DNA from: Oenococcus sicerae
GTDB lineage: Bacteria; Bacillota; Bacilli; Lactobacillales; Lactobacillaceae
Assembly (NCBI RefSeq): GCF_004102045.2
Contig: NZ_CP029684.2
Coordinates: 558,001-622,000 of the forward strand
DNA: 64,000 bases
Direction of reading: 5' to 3'
The position numbers and the translations under genes are program-made. Of this stretch, positions 52,701 through 61,466 are shown piece after piece (positions within the stretch are counted from its first letter, which is position 1; each line of letters opens with the position of its first letter). The notes beneath the pieces were generated by a model. It ran no database searches. It was given only the letters and a program-made list of their open reading frames with translations, and had not been told where the DNA came from.

Positions 52701-54731
52701 TTACTTACTTGGCATTGTCATAAAGCCATCATCTTTAATGTAATGCTTTCCTTTGATGATATCGTACTGAATCATCTTATAATCTTTGAGCAATGTCTTT
52801 TGGTTACTAGTTAGGCTACTATTGTATATCTGTTTTCCTTGGTCATTCAAATATATATTTCTTTTATCGCTAGTTTGCCAAACATCCGATCCACTCTTAG
52901 CTAGTGCATTAGAAGAGGCTGGTAATTGTTCTCTTAACTCAGTCAGCATTGCCAAAAACGGTGAAATTTTAACATTCATGTGTTCAGCTGAAAGAGCTTG
53001 AAAATAATTTGGTGACGTATAATTCGTATTATCACTTAATTTTGTCGCATGTGTTTTGCTGGCCTTATTGGAATAGATAAAATAATCAGTTTCATGAAGA
53101 CTTAATAGATTTTCAGAGTTTGCCATTTCACTATCATAAATACCAGGCAAATGATCTCCATACCAAACAACCGTAATTGGACGCTTTATTTTATCCAATT
53201 CATCAATAAATTTCTGAGTTGCACTATCCGTGTAACTCAATCCTTGCACATAAGTTTTGGCTTCTGTTGATTCCCATGGAGTACGGTTATAACTTGACTT
53301 GATATTAAAAGTATATTTTTTGTACCAACTATCATAACTTAAATGGTTTTGGATGGTTGGCATTTGAAGAAATTGAGCTTTTTGAGTTTTATGTAGCTGC
53401 CAAAGAATGTTGTCATAAGCCGATTCATCACTAACGTATGGATTGTTGTCTATATGTTTCGAATATTTAACTTTTGGACTGTACAATGAATAAAATTTCT
53501 GGAAACCAAATTTTTTATATACCGTTGATCGATCGTAAATGACAGGTAAATAGGGATGAATGGCATTCTTAATTGACCAAGCATTACTGATGTTTGGCGT
53601 GTATTTAGATGATTGGACTACTTGGACATAAGGAGAAGTCACAGTTGGTAAAAAATTAGTTAAGGACAGCCCAGTTAGGGCTTGATACTCTAGATTAGCT
53701 GTACCGCCGCCATATCCCGAACTCAGCATTAAACCAGAAGTGGTCTTGCTTTTAATGTTCCTAATTTTTGCAATCGGATCAGGGCTAACCGTTAGGCCAG
53801 GTACACGAGTTGGGTCAGAAAAACTCTCACTGAGAAGATAAATAACAGTTTGCTGATTTAAATAGTTTTTACGCGATTTATTTATTTGCTTTGCAATTTT
53901 GACATACTTTTTATCAAGTTTGGCCATTGTTTCTTTAGAATATCCTTTAGGTGCCGTCATGATTTTATCGTCAAAAAAACGCATAAAGGAATATATTGCA
54001 CCATTAGTGCGTTGATCATTATTCGTATCCCAAGGAACTGGCGAATCATTAAATTTGTCAGCAACTTTATTCGGCCAAGTATCTGGTGTATAAAGATCGC
54101 CAGCAGAATAAATCACTAAACCAGATAACAGCAATAAGGGTACCCGAACATACCAATTAGTAAATTTTATCCTTGCATCATATTTTCTAAAAAGCAGATA
54201 AATTAAAGCAACTGCAAGTGCAGTAATAACTATTATTAGTATTAACGCTAACGGTTTAATACCGACAAAACTAGTTAATGCAAAAGGGTTGGACAATTGT
54301 GACAAGTCAGATGGAACAATTGCTTCATTTCGATAAATCAATTTTTGTTGATTAGCAATGCCAAAAATAATAAAAATCAGATTGTTCAAAATAAAAGTCA
54401 GCCAAAAACGATTCGTAATAGCTAAAATAAAACCAAAAAAAGCCAACACAAAAATTAAATTCAAAATAAATTGATGATTCTGGCTACCAGGAATAACACT
54501 ATTTATAATAAAATTCGACGCTGACTGGACTCGCTGCACCATGGTTTGATTCATATTCACTTGAATCTTAAATTGGACAAACCAAATTACCAGAGTCGAA
54601 GAGGCTAAGACTAAAAAAGGATAAAAAAACCAACGTGGTAAACCAATACTGGCAGCCATGGATGGATTTTTTTTTGACTTAAAATTATTGACCTTATGAA
54701 AAAACTTCTTACATGCTTCTTTAAATTTCAA
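52701..54731 (-). CDS. LtaS-like phosphoglycerol transferase (sulfatase fold)
   Basis: This 676-residue protein has about five N-terminal membrane segments (to about residue 215) and a large extracellular sulfatase-type domain. It contains L-L-S-E-S-F near 300 (metal-binding Glu), G-G-G-T-A-N-L-E-Y near 342 with the likely catalytic Thr, and W-Y-G-D-H-L-P-G near 525. LtaS-like enzymes move glycerol phosphate from phosphatidylglycerol onto teichoic acids or glycans. It lies in the polysaccharide locus away from any lipoteichoic genes, so decoration of the polysaccharide with glycerol phosphate is a reasonable guess. The start appears to be a TTG at 54731; an internal ATG about 24 codons later is an alternative. 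Confidence 0.82.
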   Translation of the reverse strand: MKFKEACKKFFHKVNNFKSKKNPSMAASIGLPRWFFYPFLVLASSTLVIWFVQFKIQVNMNQTMVQRVQSASNFIINSVIPGSQNHQFILNLIFVLAFFGFILAITNRFWLTFILNNLIFIIFGIANQQKLIYRNEAIVPSDLSQLSNPFALTSFVGIKPLALILIIVITALAVALIYLLFRKYDARIKFTNWYVRVPLLLLSGLVIYSAGDLYTPDTWPNKVADKFNDSPVPWDTNNDQRTNGAIYSFMRFFDDKIMTAPKGYSKETMAKLDKKYVKIAKQINKSRKNYLNQQTVIYLLSESFSDPTRVPGLTVSPDPIAKIRNIKSKTTSGLMLSSGYGGGTANLEYQALTGLSLTNFLPTVTSPYVQVVQSSKYTPNISNAWSIKNAIHPYLPVIYDRSTVYKKFGFQKFYSLYSPKVKYSKHIDNNPYVSDESAYDNILWQLHKTQKAQFLQMPTIQNHLSYDSWYKKYTFNIKSSYNRTPWESTEAKTYVQGLSYTDSATQKFIDELDKIKRPITVVWYGDHLPGIYDSEMANSENLLSLHETDYFIYSNKASKTHATKLSDNTNYTSPNYFQALSAEHMNVKISPFLAMLTELREQLPASSNALAKSGSDVWQTSDKRNIYLNDQGKQIYNSSLTSNQKTLLKDYKMIQYDIIKGKHYIKDDGFMTMPSK

Positions 54732-54806
54732 AATCTCTTACTCTTTTCAAACCAATTTAAAACATCAAAGCATTATACAATAATTTAATTAATCTATGAT
54801 TAATAA

Positions 54807-54842
54807 AAACCAGCCTTCATTAAAATACAAACTGGTTTCTTT
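54807..54842 (-). terminator. Probable terminator after glf
   Basis: AAACCAG (54807-54813) and CTGGTTT (54832-54838) pair around an 18-nt loop; leftward the hairpin is followed by TTTTTATT. It would end the three-gene transcript of the priming transferase, DUF4422 protein and Glf. Confidence 0.5.
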
Positions 54843-54846
54843 GCAA

Positions 54847-56016
54847 TTAATAATTATGATCAAAACGATAGTCGGCTGGCAAATTAAATTCTTGCTTGAC
54901 CCTGTTGAAAGTCGCGTTGATAACTTGATCCATATCGAAATAGCGATAAAGACCAAGACGACCGCCGAAAATAACTTGATCTTCATGTGCTCGAGCTAAT
55001 TTGGCATATTTTTTATAGGTTGCTGTGTTTTTTTCGTTATTGATCGGGTAATAAGCTTCTTTGCTGCGATCCCAATCCTGTGGATATTCACGCGTAATGA
55101 TCGTCTTGCCATGATCGGCCAAACCATCAAAATGACGCCATTCCATGACTCGTGTATAAGCTGTCTGTGCATCGGTATAATTAATGACCGAATTTCCCTG
55201 ATAGTTATCTGTATCGAGTGTCTCTGATTCAAATTTCAAACTTCTGTATTCCAGTTCGCCAAATTGGTAATCAAAGAACTGATCTATCATGCCTGTATAT
55301 ACAATCCTGGGAAACTCTTTTAAATAATTGTCTTTATCGGCAAAAAAGTCTGTATCTGTTTTCACATCGATCAGACCAGAAGCCAGCCACTTGTCAAATA
55401 GCTGCGTGTAACCACCGATCGGGATGCCTTGGTAACGATGGTTGAAGTAGTTATTATCAAAAATGAAGCGCACTGGCAGTCGTTTGATAATAAAGGCAGG
55501 CAATTCAGTTGCTTTTCGGCCCCACTGCTTTTCTGTATAGCCTTTGATCAGTTTTTCATATATATCAGTCCCGATCAAAGAAATGGCTTGCTCTTCTAAA
55601 TTACGCGGCTGGCCACTGATACCAGCTTCTTTTTTCTGCGCTTCGATCTTAGCCTTGGCCTCAGCCGGCGTCTTGACCCCCCACATTTCATAGAAGGTAT
55701 TCATATTGAAGGGCAGATTGTACAGTTCCCCTTTGTAATTAGCGATGACCTGATTTTGATAATTATTGAAATCAGCAAAATGATTCACAAAATTCCAAAC
55801 TTCTTGATTATCGGTGTGAAAAATATGAGCACCAAAATCATGAACCGTAATACCGTGCTCACTGTGCGTATGCATGTTGCCGCCAATATAGGGCCGTTTT
55901 TCGATTACAAGCGAGCGCTTGCCGATTTTAGCGGCTTCATAGGCAAAAATAGCACCAAAAGGGCCTGCACCAACGATCAAGTAATCATAATTTTTTGTAT
56001 TGTATTTATTTGCCAT
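54847..56016 (-). CDS. glf: UDP-galactopyranose mutase
   Basis: Glf is a flavoenzyme that converts UDP-galactopyranose to UDP-galactofuranose. The 389-residue protein has the FAD-binding motif G-A-G-P-F-G-A near residue 17, R-P-Y-I-G-G-N-M near 42, F-G-A-H-I-F-H-T and W-R-H-F-D near 290. It overlaps the DUF4422 gene by 11 nt. It indicates that the polymer contains galactofuranose. Confidence 0.95.
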   Translation of the reverse strand: MANKYNTKNYDYLIVGAGPFGAIFAYEAAKIGKRSLVIEKRPYIGGNMHTHSEHGITVHDFGAHIFHTDNQEVWNFVNHFADFNNYQNQVIANYKGELYNLPFNMNTFYEMWGVKTPAEAKAKIEAQKKEAGISGQPRNLEEQAISLIGTDIYEKLIKGYTEKQWGRKATELPAFIIKRLPVRFIFDNNYFNHRYQGIPIGGYTQLFDKWLASGLIDVKTDTDFFADKDNYLKEFPRIVYTGMIDQFFDYQFGELEYRSLKFESETLDTDNYQGNSVINYTDAQTAYTRVMEWRHFDGLADHGKTIITREYPQDWDRSKEAYYPINNEKNTATYKKYAKLARAHEDQVIFGGRLGLYRYFDMDQVINATFNRVKQEFNLPADYRFDHNY

Positions 56017-56773
56017 TTTTTCCTCCAGTTAGTTTGCGCATCAGAAAACGCCCGCCTTTATTGATCCAATTCTGTTTTTCTTCAAAAACAAAGGGTACTT
56101 CTATGTACTGCTTATTGTTAGCATCCAAGAAAACATCCAAAAGTCGTTCGCCGATGAAACCAAAAACCCGTTTTTCATAAGGATCGTAGCCACTTGTATC
56201 GATCTCTTTTTCAAGACTGAATAAAATTGGAAACATCCAGCTGGCATATTGGTCAAGCTCGCTACGCGACATGATCAGCATATTAAATAAATGCTGGTCG
56301 GTCTTTTTTAACACCTTATCAAAGCTTTCCTGATAATGCGCATCCATTAACTCGCGCGCCTTATCCAGCGGTTCTTTATGATGAGCATGAACATAATGTG
56401 AATAGTTGCTTTCGATGTAATAGCGGCGCTTTTTCGGTAGAATAATGCGGCTCGTCTCTAATAAATTCCCCAGCTGATCATCGGTCAGAATATTTGCGAG
56501 ACCCTTTTTATGATTCAGTGAAAAATAACGTCGATAGTGAACCAAACCGATCACATCGGCATCCGAATTCTTCCAAGCCCAGTAAAGCGCTGTCAGTTCA
56601 TTAAAAGAGGAATTTTTCGCACTGATATTGTCGCCGCTATCATCAGCGATCCAGCCAGCCGGCAGGTCCAAGGGGTTATTTGATTTAGCATGTCCGACCC
56701 AAATTGGTTGATATAAAGGGTCTTTAGGCATTTGGTAAAGCTTGTGAGAGGCAATATAGATTTTGGCTTTCAT
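56006..56773 (-). CDS. DUF4422 family exopolysaccharide protein
   Basis: This 255-residue cytoplasmic protein matches the DUF4422 family found in capsule and exopolysaccharide loci. The pattern includes Y-I-A-S-H-K near the start, N-E-L-T-A-L-Y-W-A-W-K-N near residue 60 and G-L-V-H-Y-R-R-Y-F near 78. Several members are proposed to be glycosyltransferases, but the activity is not certain from sequence. It overlaps the priming transferase by 1 nt and glf by 11 nt. Confidence 0.8.
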   Translation of the reverse strand: MKAKIYIASHKLYQMPKDPLYQPIWVGHAKSNNPLDLPAGWIADDSGDNISAKNSSFNELTALYWAWKNSDADVIGLVHYRRYFSLNHKKGLANILTDDQLGNLLETSRIILPKKRRYYIESNYSHYVHAHHKEPLDKARELMDAHYQESFDKVLKKTDQHLFNMLIMSRSELDQYASWMFPILFSLEKEIDTSGYDPYEKRVFGFIGERLLDVFLDANNKQYIEVPFVFEEKQNWINKGGRFLMRKLTGGKNGK

Positions 56774-57402
56774 CAGTAAGCACCTTCGCGGGAAAAGATG
56801 GCTTTCATTGTCAAATAGACGATGTACCAGTCATACCAGAATCCGATGTGATCAACGTACTCTAGGTCTACTACAGCTCGCTCAGGATATTTAATATCAG
56901 AACGGCCGGTTGCCTGCCACAATCCCATCGCACCCGGCAAGACGCTTAAGAATTTATCAACATTCTTACCATAGTATTTCAATTCTGGTTCTGTGACCGG
57001 CCGCGGCCCAACGATCGACATTTGTCCCAGTAAAATATTAAACAATTGCGGTAATTCATCGAGACTTGTCCGCCGCAGCAAACGACCGAATCGTGTGACC
57101 CTCGGATCTTCGCCAGCCGGGAACTTGTAATCATTGTCAACGAATATTTTGTAATCTTCAGGGTGGCGCTCAAAATAGGAATCAGCATCAGATCGCATGG
57201 AACGAAACTTGACTAGTTTGAAATGCTTATGATTTTTGCCCACGCGATCGTGATGATAAAAAATAGGGCCTTTAGGGTCGTGATATTTTTGCAAAATAAT
57301 CAAAATCAAAAAAAGCCATGACAGCAGTACGAAACCGACAAGGCTTCCGGCAATATCGATCAGTCTTTTAAAAGGTATGTAATGTTTCTGCGACTCACTC
57401 AT
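56773..57402 (-). CDS. Priming undecaprenyl-phosphate sugar-1-phosphate transferase
   Basis: This 209-residue enzyme starts repeat-unit synthesis by moving hexose-1-phosphate from a UDP-sugar to undecaprenyl phosphate. One hydrophobic re-entrant segment (about residues 14-37) is followed by the bacterial sugar transferase core with K-F-R-S-M, R-R-T-S-L-D-E-L-P-Q near 110, G-P-R-P-V near 135 and P-G-x-x-G-L-W-Q. It is the short, monotopic form. A TATAAT on the minus strand at 57413-57418 lies 10 nt before the ATG with no ribosome site, so the transcript may be nearly leaderless. Confidence 0.92.
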   Translation of the reverse strand: MSESQKHYIPFKRLIDIAGSLVGFVLLSWLFLILIILQKYHDPKGPIFYHHDRVGKNHKHFKLVKFRSMRSDADSYFERHPEDYKIFVDNDYKFPAGEDPRVTRFGRLLRRTSLDELPQLFNILLGQMSIVGPRPVTEPELKYYGKNVDKFLSVLPGAMGLWQATGRSDIKYPERAVVDLEYVDHIGFWYDWYIVYLTMKAIFSREGAY

Positions 57403-57509
57403 TCTTTGTCTTATTATAACTAAATAGATTAAATCAAGATTTGTTCCGAGACAATTATTAATAAAAAACTAACTTGGTGTGTTTTGATCTAAAATTAGAA
57501 AGTCTGATC

Positions 57510-58010
57510 ATGAAAAACTTTTATCATAAAAACTACGAAATTATTGTCTATTTGATCTTTGGTGTTTTAACAACAGTCGTTTACTTTATCGGTCGTTTTT
57601 TAACGGTCGCGCTGAGTCAAAATGCCCTCTTAGCAGTGGTTGCTGCCCAATCTGCAGCAATTATTTTTGCTTTTGTAACGAACAAGCTTTGGGTCTTTAA
57701 ACAAGCCGAAAAAAGTTCGCTGCTCACACAGTTTTTAAAATTCGTGGCTGCCCGACTATTAGTCTTTTTTCTCGATCTCTTCGTGACTTGGCTTTGTATT
57801 GAAAAATTCGGTGCTTTTTTTATTAAATTCTTTGGCTTGAATCAATTGACTTACACGGCCGGTCTGACGCAATGGCCGATCGTCAAAAGCTTTATTGGAT
57901 CACCAGTATTAGCCAACACTTTTATCTGGTCAATGGTGATTCAAGTAGCAGCTATCATTTTGAACTACATTTTCTCAAAATTATTTGTTTTCAAAAATAA
58001 AAAGCAGTGA
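57510..58010 (+). CDS. GtrA-family membrane protein
   Basis: This 166-residue protein has four membrane segments and the family stretch F-G-V-L-T-T-V-V-Y near the start, with N-K-L-W-V-F near residue 55 and the repeated pattern S-K-L-F-V-F at the end. GtrA proteins are thought to flip lipid-linked sugars made by GtrB-like enzymes. I use the ATG at 57510; the frame is open 36 nt further up without a ribosome site. It is divergent from the priming transferase and converges on metG. Confidence 0.85.
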   Translation: MKNFYHKNYEIIVYLIFGVLTTVVYFIGRFLTVALSQNALLAVVAAQSAAIIFAFVTNKLWVFKQAEKSSLLTQFLKFVAARLLVFFLDLFVTWLCIEKFGAFFIKFFGLNQLTYTAGLTQWPIVKSFIGSPVLANTFIWSMVIQVAAIILNYIFSKLFVFKNKKQ

Positions 58011-58026
58011 TCAATTGATCACTGCT
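58003..58026. terminator. Perfect palindrome spanning the abutting stop codons of gtrA and metG
   Basis: AGCAGTGATC-AATT-GATCACTGCT is a perfect 24-bp palindrome. The gtrA stop (58008-58010) and the metG stop (58011-58013 on the minus strand) lie inside it, directly adjacent. It probably acts as a shared terminator hairpin although the flanking T-runs are short. Confidence 0.65.
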
Positions 58027-60038
58027 CCTGCTTCGATATTATCTGGCAATTCTGTCACGATCACATTGCCGTCGGCGTTTTCCGCACAAAGAATCATGCC
58101 TTGACTGATTTCACCAGCCATTTTTTTAGCTTGTAGATTAGCAACGATCACAACAGTTTTACCAACCAGCACTGACGGATCTGGATACCACTCGCGAATA
58201 CCTGAAAGAATTTGACGACCGTGATCACTGCCATCATCGATCTGCCATTTGATCAATTTTTTAGAATTAGCCAAGAAGTCCCCAGACTTGATTTTACCGG
58301 CAATTAACTGTAATTTGGCAAAGTCATCATAATTGATTTCCTCAGCTTTTTGCTCCGAGTCTGCCTGTCTAGCTTTTTCTTTAGCTACTTCCATATGAGC
58401 CCGCCCTTTTCCTTTGGTATCCTTTTTGACTAATCCAGAAATGAAGGCGACTTCGGCTTCAACATCAAGCCGTGGAAACAAAGGTGTTGGTCGTTCTACG
58501 ACTTTACCACCAGTCAGCAGATCAGCAAATTTCAGTCCCGCAATGGCCGGCAGAACTGCTAGACCCAGCTGTTGACAGATCTTGTTTGGAGATTGTGTGA
58601 GAGCCGGCTGCAATAATGCGGCGATCACACGCAGCGAGGCTGCTAAATGGGCCATCGCATCATCTAGTTCGGCTTTTTTGCCTTGCTTATCAAGGGACCA
58701 AGGCTGCGTCTCATCAATATATTTATTCGTCCGGCGAATCAAAGTCCAGACAGCTTCCAGGGCATCAGCGGTGTGGACCTCGGCCATTTCACTCTTAAAG
58801 TCGTCAATAGCCTGCTCAGCCGTCGCTTCCAGGTCAGCGTCTTGTTCAATACTATGGTTGATTGGCGGAATCAGGCCGGTTTCATAACGGTTGATCATTG
58901 AAACTGTTCGATTCAATAAGTTGCCTAAATCGTTTGCTAGATCAAAATTGACACGATTCACAAAATCTTCCGGTGAGAAAACACCGTCATTGCCAAAGGG
59001 CATGCTGCGCAAAAGATAGTATCGAACAGCATCCAATCCATAACGGCTTTCCAAAGTCTCTGGGTAGATCACGTTGCCCTTGGACTTGGACATTTTCCCG
59101 TTTTTCATGACCAGCCAGCCATGACCGAGGACTTCTTTTGGTAAAGGCAAGCCTAAAGCGTGGAGCATGATCGGCCAATAAATCGTGTGGAAACGCACGA
59201 TTTCTTTGCCAACTAACTGGACATCGGCCGGCCAGAATTTTTTAAATAACTCGGGCTGCTGATCGAAATCACCAAGATCCGGATCATAGCCAAGTGCCGT
59301 AATATAATTGGATAAAGCATCGATCCAAACATAAATAACATGTTTTTCATCGCCTGGAACCGGTACGCCCCAATTAAAGCTGGTGCGTGTCACAGCCAGA
59401 TCTTCTAGCCCCGGCTGAATAAAGTTCGTGATCATTTCATTCATGCGGCTGGAAGGCTGCAGAAATTCAGGATGTTTTTTGTAATAATCCAATAGCCAGC
59501 CAGCGTACTTGCTCATCTTAAAGAAATAAGTCGCCTCTTTGACAAGCTGAACTTCATGGCCTGAGGGCGCTTTACCACCAACCACTTTACCCTTGTCATC
59601 ACGGTAGACTTCGGCTAATTGCGACTCAGTAAAATATTCTTCATCGGAAACAGAATACCAGCCGACGTATTCGCCTTTATAGATATCACCCTCATCCATA
59701 AATTTCTTGAAAATATGCTGAACGACCCGTTCGTGATAGTCATCGGTCGTCCGGATAAACTTATCGTAAGATATATCCATTAATTTCCAGAGTTTTTTAA
59801 TACTGACGGCCATTTCATCTAGGTAATCAATTTCAGATTTACCAGATTCTTGCGCTTTTTGCTGAATTTTCTGACCATGCTCGTCGGTTCCAGTCAGTAA
59901 AAAGACGTCTTCGCCTAAAGCTCGATGAAAACGCGCTGCAGAATCAGCTAAAACCGTTGTATAAGTGTTGCCCAATTGCAGTTTCCCCGATGGATAATAA
60001 ATCGGTGTCGTAATATAGAATTTCTTTTTTTCAGTCAT
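58011..60038 (-). CDS. metG: Methionyl-tRNA synthetase
   Basis: MetG charges tRNA-Met. The 675-residue protein has the class I signatures (P-S-G-K-L-Q-L-G-N near residue 16 in the HIGH position and K-M-S-K-S near 308). It has an anticodon-binding helical domain and a C-terminal dimerisation/tRNA-binding domain of EMAP/Trbp111 type (about 570-675). AAGGGGG lies 10 nt before the ATG. Its tRNA product is what the metQ T-box senses. Confidence 0.96.
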   Translation of the reverse strand: MTEKKKFYITTPIYYPSGKLQLGNTYTTVLADSAARFHRALGEDVFLLTGTDEHGQKIQQKAQESGKSEIDYLDEMAVSIKKLWKLMDISYDKFIRTTDDYHERVVQHIFKKFMDEGDIYKGEYVGWYSVSDEEYFTESQLAEVYRDDKGKVVGGKAPSGHEVQLVKEATYFFKMSKYAGWLLDYYKKHPEFLQPSSRMNEMITNFIQPGLEDLAVTRTSFNWGVPVPGDEKHVIYVWIDALSNYITALGYDPDLGDFDQQPELFKKFWPADVQLVGKEIVRFHTIYWPIMLHALGLPLPKEVLGHGWLVMKNGKMSKSKGNVIYPETLESRYGLDAVRYYLLRSMPFGNDGVFSPEDFVNRVNFDLANDLGNLLNRTVSMINRYETGLIPPINHSIEQDADLEATAEQAIDDFKSEMAEVHTADALEAVWTLIRRTNKYIDETQPWSLDKQGKKAELDDAMAHLAASLRVIAALLQPALTQSPNKICQQLGLAVLPAIAGLKFADLLTGGKVVERPTPLFPRLDVEAEVAFISGLVKKDTKGKGRAHMEVAKEKARQADSEQKAEEINYDDFAKLQLIAGKIKSGDFLANSKKLIKWQIDDGSDHGRQILSGIREWYPDPSVLVGKTVVIVANLQAKKMAGEISQGMILCAENADGNVIVTELPDNIEAGAVIN

Positions 60039-60101
60039 GGCAAATGAGCCCCCTTCAAAGACATATTTCTATTATAAACACGGATAGCATTACTATGAAT
60101 A

Positions 60102-61466
60102 GTGATGAAGAAAATTAACGACAGTCAAAATAAGATGAAACGTGCCTTATCAAACCGGCAAGTTCAGCTGATCGCGATTGGCGGCACGATCGGGACAGGT
60201 CTTTTCTTAGGGTCTTCACGTTCGATCGCATTGACGGGTCCATCGATCATGCTTGTCTACTTCGTGGCCGGCATCTTTATGTTCATGCTGACGCGGGCCA
60301 TGGGCGAAATGCTCTACATGGATCCCAGCCAGCATACTTTTATCAATTTCATTACGAAATATCTAGGCAGACCCTTTGGCTTTTTCTCAGGCTGGACCTA
60401 CTGGCTGTCAATCATATTTATGGGGATGAGCGAGTTGACAGCGGTCGGCATCTATTTTCAATTTTGGTTTCCAAAACTACCGATGTGGCTGATCCAATTA
60501 GCCTTTCTACTCGTGATCATGTCGATTAATCTGATCACGGTTAAATTTTTCGGCGAGGCTGAGTTTTGGTTTGCCATGATTAAAATTTCTGCGATCCTCG
60601 CTTTGATATTGACTGGTATTTTTATGCTGGCTGTCCATTTCAAAACACCAGTCGGTTACGCTGGTCTCAGCAATATCACAACTGCTTTCCAATTCTTTCC
60701 TAACGGCTGGACAAAATTCGTGATGGCTTTTCCAATGGTCTTTTTCGCCTACCAAGGAATTGAGTTCGTCGGTATCACGACCAGTGAAACGAAAAATCCG
60801 CGCAAAGTACTGCCGAGGGCGATCAATCAGATTATTTTTCGTATTTTGATTTTTTACATCGGCGCACTGCTGGCCATTATGGTGATTTATCCTTGGCGTT
60901 CTTTGGATCCGCAACAGTCGCCATTTGTCTGGGTCTTTAAGTTGTTAGGCATTAGCTGGGCAGCGGGTCTGATCAATTTCGTTGTGTTAACAGCTGCTGC
61001 CAGTGCCTTGAATTCTGTTCTTTATTCAGCCGGACGTCATCTTTATCAGCTGGCACTTGATTCCTCAGGCTCTTTTAAGCATCACTTCGCCGTGATTAGT
61101 CAAAAAAGCGTACCGGCTCGCGCGATCTGTTTTTCAGCTTTGACTGTTGCGATATCGCCAATTATTTATGTGATCCCCAGCGTCCAGGATGCCTTTTCCG
61201 TGATTGCCAGCGTCAGCTCCGGTGCCTATTTATTGATTTATATCCTCACGCTTTGCGCACATCGCAAATATATCGACTCCCCAGACTATCTGCCAGACGG
61301 TTTTTTGATGCCGAAAGCAAAGATTTTCGACCCTTTAACGATCGCTTTTATGTGCTTTATTCTGCTATCCATGCTCTTTCAAAGCAGCACACGTCCAGCT
61401 GTGATCGGGACAGTTGTTTGGATCGTCGTCTTTGGCAGCTATTCGCTGGCAAAACATAAAAATTAA
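60102..61466 (+). CDS. Amino-acid permease (APC superfamily)
   Basis: This 454-residue transporter has 12 membrane segments and the amino-acid permease signature near the start (I-A-I-G-G-T-I-G-T-G-L-F-L-G). It imports an amino acid with protons; the subtype resembles the lysine/aromatic/D-serine-D-alanine-type permeases, but the substrate cannot be fixed. The start is GTG at 60102 or ATG at 60105, with no good ribosome site. It overlaps the end of the convergent Rgg-type gene by 4 nt. Confidence 0.88.
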   Translation: MMKKINDSQNKMKRALSNRQVQLIAIGGTIGTGLFLGSSRSIALTGPSIMLVYFVAGIFMFMLTRAMGEMLYMDPSQHTFINFITKYLGRPFGFFSGWTYWLSIIFMGMSELTAVGIYFQFWFPKLPMWLIQLAFLLVIMSINLITVKFFGEAEFWFAMIKISAILALILTGIFMLAVHFKTPVGYAGLSNITTAFQFFPNGWTKFVMAFPMVFFAYQGIEFVGITTSETKNPRKVLPRAINQIIFRILIFYIGALLAIMVIYPWRSLDPQQSPFVWVFKLLGISWAAGLINFVVLTAAASALNSVLYSAGRHLYQLALDSSGSFKHHFAVISQKSVPARAICFSALTVAISPIIYVIPSVQDAFSVIASVSSGAYLLIYILTLCAHRKYIDSPDYLPDGFLMPKAKIFDPLTIAFMCFILLSMLFQSSTRPAVIGTVVWIVVFGSYSLAKHKN

